A stretch of DNA of 24,722 nt from UBA668 sp046086305 (GTDB lineage: Bacteria > Actinomycetota > Acidimicrobiia > Acidimicrobiales > Ilumatobacteraceae): assembly GCA_046086305.1 (NCBI GenBank), contig JBJSXI010000112.1, forward strand, positions 1 to 24,722. The letters are read 5' to 3'. How positions within the stretch are numbered: the first letter of the stretch is position 1; each line of letters opens with the position of its first letter. The notes beneath the pieces were generated by a model. It did no database searches, was not told the DNA's origin, and was given only the letters and a program-made list of their open reading frames with translations. Below are positions 22,934-24,722 of the stretch, piece after piece. The translations under genes and the position numbers were made by a program.

Positions 22934-23451
22934 TCCGCGACGGTCTCGTGGTGCTCGGCATCGATCCCGGTCTCACCCGCTGCGGCTATGCGGTGCTGCG
23001 GGCCGAGGGGTCGACCGTGCGGGCGGTCTCCTTGGGTGTCGTGCGCACACCGGCGGCCGATCCACTGCCACAGCGCCTCGCCGCCCTGCGCGCCGAGCTC
23101 GCCCGGCTCCACGACGACTTCCGGCCCGAGGCGGTGGCGGTCGAGCAGGTGTTCTTCCAGACCAACGTCCGCACGGCGATGAGCGTGGGCCAGGCAAGCG
23201 GCCTGGCGTTGGCCGAGGCCGCCGCCCGGCGCTGCGATGTCGTGCAGTTCACCCCGAACCAGGTGAAGGACACCGTGGCCGGCTGGGGTGGCGCGTCGAA
23301 GGAACAGGTGCAGCGCATGGTGCAGGCCCGCCTCGGTCTGTCGACACCGCCGCGTCCGGCCGACGCGGCCGATGCCGCAGCCCTCGCGCTGTGCTACCTG
23401 GCCGCCGCCCCGCTGCGCCGGCGTCTCGCCGCTGCGAGTCCACCGCGATGA
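22927..23451 (+). CDS. ruvC: Holliday junction endonuclease RuvC
   Basis: RuvC cuts Holliday junctions symmetrically as a dimer during recombinational repair. The 174-residue RNase H-fold protein shows the acidic active site: D13 in GIDPGLTRCG, E73 in AVEQVF, and D146/D149 in ADAADAAALA. The segments VFFQTNVRTAMSVGQASG and FTPNQVKDTVAGWGGASKEQVQ are typical of RuvC. The start is GTG, seven bases after TAGTGT. The stop overlaps the ruvA ATG by four bases. Confidence 0.97.
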   Translation: MFVRDGLVVLGIDPGLTRCGYAVLRAEGSTVRAVSLGVVRTPAADPLPQRLAALRAELARLHDDFRPEAVAVEQVFFQTNVRTAMSVGQASGLALAEAAARRCDVVQFTPNQVKDTVAGWGGASKEQVQRMVQARLGLSTPPRPADAADAAALALCYLAAAPLRRRLAAASPPR

Positions 23452-24047
23452 TCGGGTCGCTGCGTGGCACGGTGCTCGAACGCACCGGGGATGCGACGGC
23501 CCTCGTCGAGGTGAACGGGGTCGGCTACCTCGTCACCATGCCCCCGCGTGCCCTCGCTGAGTTGACTGTCGGGGCAACCGCCTTCGTCTACGTGCACCAC
23601 CACATCCGCGAGGACGGCCAGACCCTCTACGGGTTTCTTCGCCGGAGCGAGTTGGCGACCTTCGAGGTGCTCATCGCCACACATGGTGTCGGCCCGGCAC
23701 TCGCGCTCGCCATTCTCGGCACTCATGCGCCGAGCAGCCTCGTCGACATCGTTGCGGCGGGCGACACCGCCGCGCTCACCCTCGTGCCCGGTGTCGGCAA
23801 GAAGACGGCCGAACGTCTGCTCGTCGAATTGCGCGGCCGGCTCGACATCCCCGTCCTGCCTGCGGCGAGCGGTGTCTCGAGCGGCGGTGGCGTCACCGAG
23901 ACGGTTCGTGAGGCGCTCACCGGCCTCGGGTACGGCGCCGAAGAGATCCGCAACGCCCTGCGCGAGGTGGGCGGTGGCGGCGACAGCGACCCCGCCGATC
24001 TGCTGCGTGCCGCGCTCACCCATCTCGGAGCAGCCCGTGCGCGATGA
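23448..24047 (+). CDS. ruvA: Holliday junction branch-migration subunit RuvA
   Basis: RuvA binds the four-way junction and loads the RuvB motor. The 199-residue protein has the N-terminal OB fold (MIGSLRGTVLER...VNGVGYLVTMPP), two helix-hairpin-helix DNA-binding motifs (THGVGPALALAILG and LVPGVGKKTAERLLVELRGRL), a flexible Gly/Ser linker near residues 140-150, and the C-terminal RuvB-binding domain (REALTGLGYGAEEIRNAL). The ATG overlaps the ruvC stop by four bases. Confidence 0.97.
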   Translation: MIGSLRGTVLERTGDATALVEVNGVGYLVTMPPRALAELTVGATAFVYVHHHIREDGQTLYGFLRRSELATFEVLIATHGVGPALALAILGTHAPSSLVDIVAAGDTAALTLVPGVGKKTAERLLVELRGRLDIPVLPAASGVSSGGGVTETVREALTGLGYGAEEIRNALREVGGGGDSDPADLLRAALTHLGAARAR

Positions 24048-24722
24048 GTTCCTCGACGCCGCGGCGGTCGACGCCCACGACGAGAACGACGATGCAGGTC
24101 TACGGCCGCGTCGCCTTGCCGACTTCGTCGGTCAGCGCGAACTGAAAGAGCACCTCACGTTCGTCCTCGAGGCGGCGCGTCGTCGCGGTCAGCCGCCCGA
24201 CCACCTGCTGCTCGCAGGCCCGCCGGGCCTCGGCAAGACGAGTATGGCGGGCATCGTCGCCGCCGAGATGGGTGTGCACCTGCACATCACCTCTGGTCCC
24301 GCGCTCGAACGGGCTGGCGACCTCGCGGCGATCCTCACCAAGCTCGAAGAGGGCGACGTCCTGTTCATCGACGAGATCCACCGCCTGTCGCGGGCGGTCG
24401 AGGAGATCCTGTATCCGGCGATGGAGGACTTCCAGATCGACATCGTGGTGGGCAAGGGGCCGGCTGCGTCGAGTATCAGACTCACCCTGCCGCGCTTCAC
24501 CCTCGTCGGCGCCACCACGCGCACCGGCATGATCACGGGTCCGCTTCGCGATCGCTTCGGCCTCGTCGCCCGCCTCGACTACTACGACGACGACGAACTC
24601 GAGGCCATCGTCCGCCGGGCGGCGGGCATCCTGCGCGTCACCGTGTCGGCGGAGGGCGCCTGGGAGATCGCCCGACGCTCGCGCGGCACGCCGCGTATCG
24701 CCAACCGACTGCTGCGCCGCGT
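24037..24722 (+). CDS. ruvB: Holliday junction branch-migration ATPase RuvB, 3' end outside window
   Basis: RuvB is the hexameric AAA+ helicase that drives branch migration. 228 residues are visible before the window ends, about two thirds of the usual length. Present are LADFVGQRELKEHL, Walker A GPPGLGKT (61-68), TSGPALERAGDLAAILT, Walker B VLFIDEIHRL, the sensor-1 region GATTRTG and the PLRDRFG arginine-finger region. The frame fixes the start at GTG 24037, overlapping the ruvA end by 11 bases; a nearby ATG at 24044 is in a different frame. The N-terminal extension before LADFVGQ is rich in Asp and Glu, as in many actinobacterial RuvBs. Confidence 0.95.
   Translation, partial: MRDEFLDAAAVDAHDENDDAGLRPRRLADFVGQRELKEHLTFVLEAARRRGQPPDHLLLAGPPGLGKTSMAGIVAAEMGVHLHITSGPALERAGDLAAILTKLEEGDVLFIDEIHRLSRAVEEILYPAMEDFQIDIVVGKGPAASSIRLTLPRFTLVGATTRTGMITGPLRDRFGLVARLDYYDDDELEAIVRRAAGILRVTVSAEGAWEIARRSRGTPRIANRLLRR

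Noticed and set aside
24044..24049. ATG overlapping the ruvA stop as the ruvB start
   Set aside because: It is out of frame with the Walker A and Walker B coding sequence; GTG 24037 is in frame.

Overview
The window is gene-dense, high-G+C bacterial DNA holding 27 protein genes, two of them cut by the window edges. I see no RNA gene, insertion sequence or CRISPR array, and no intergenic gap above about 60 bases. The organism is most likely an actinobacterium outside the classical model genera, possibly an Acidimicrobiia-type lineage (inference). Supporting signs are the pimA-like ... pdxS-pdxT-yebC-ruvCAB gene order, an F420-type luciferase-like oxidoreductase, a stand-alone PAC2 protein, about ten GTG starts and many apparently leaderless promoters.

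Region 1 (1-5312, + strand) is a histidine-utilisation operon: hutU (3' end only), a phytanoyl-CoA dioxygenase-family gene, a peptide-deformylase-family gene, hutF, hutI and a YeiH-family exporter. All five junctions overlap by 1 or 4 bases, so the set looks translationally coupled. HutF releases N-formylglutamate, yet no recognisable N-formylglutamate deformylase (HutG) is present. The deformylase-fold protein inside the operon is therefore a candidate to do that job. This is the most interesting idea in the window.

Region 2 (5325-6221) holds a TetR regulator and a CsoR/CstR-family regulator. The latter keeps both sensor cysteines but lacks the copper-ligand histidine, and has a palindromic operator-like site at its own promoter. 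Region 3 (6208-9801, - strand) is leuS followed by a TrmN6-like methyltransferase. Region 4 (9859-12599, +) is an acyl-AMP/acyl-CoA ligase coupled to an acetylpolyamine-amidohydrolase-like deacetylase. Region 5 (12613-15600, -) is a phosphotransferase, a PAC2 protein and an LLM-class oxidoreductase.

Region 6 (15634-20113, +) is a thioredoxin-TPR protein, a PimA-like glycosyltransferase, lemA, htpX and a DUF3048 lipoprotein, i.e. envelope and protein-quality functions. Region 7 (20142-24722, +) is pdxS-pdxT (vitamin B6), yebC, a one-cysteine peroxiredoxin and ruvC-ruvA-ruvB (Holliday junction processing; ruvB is cut by the window end).

A recurring signal is a TANNNT hexamer 6-9 bases before the start codon of the first gene of most transcription units, which fits leaderless transcription. 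At ruvC this start region also carries a near-consensus LexA-type box.
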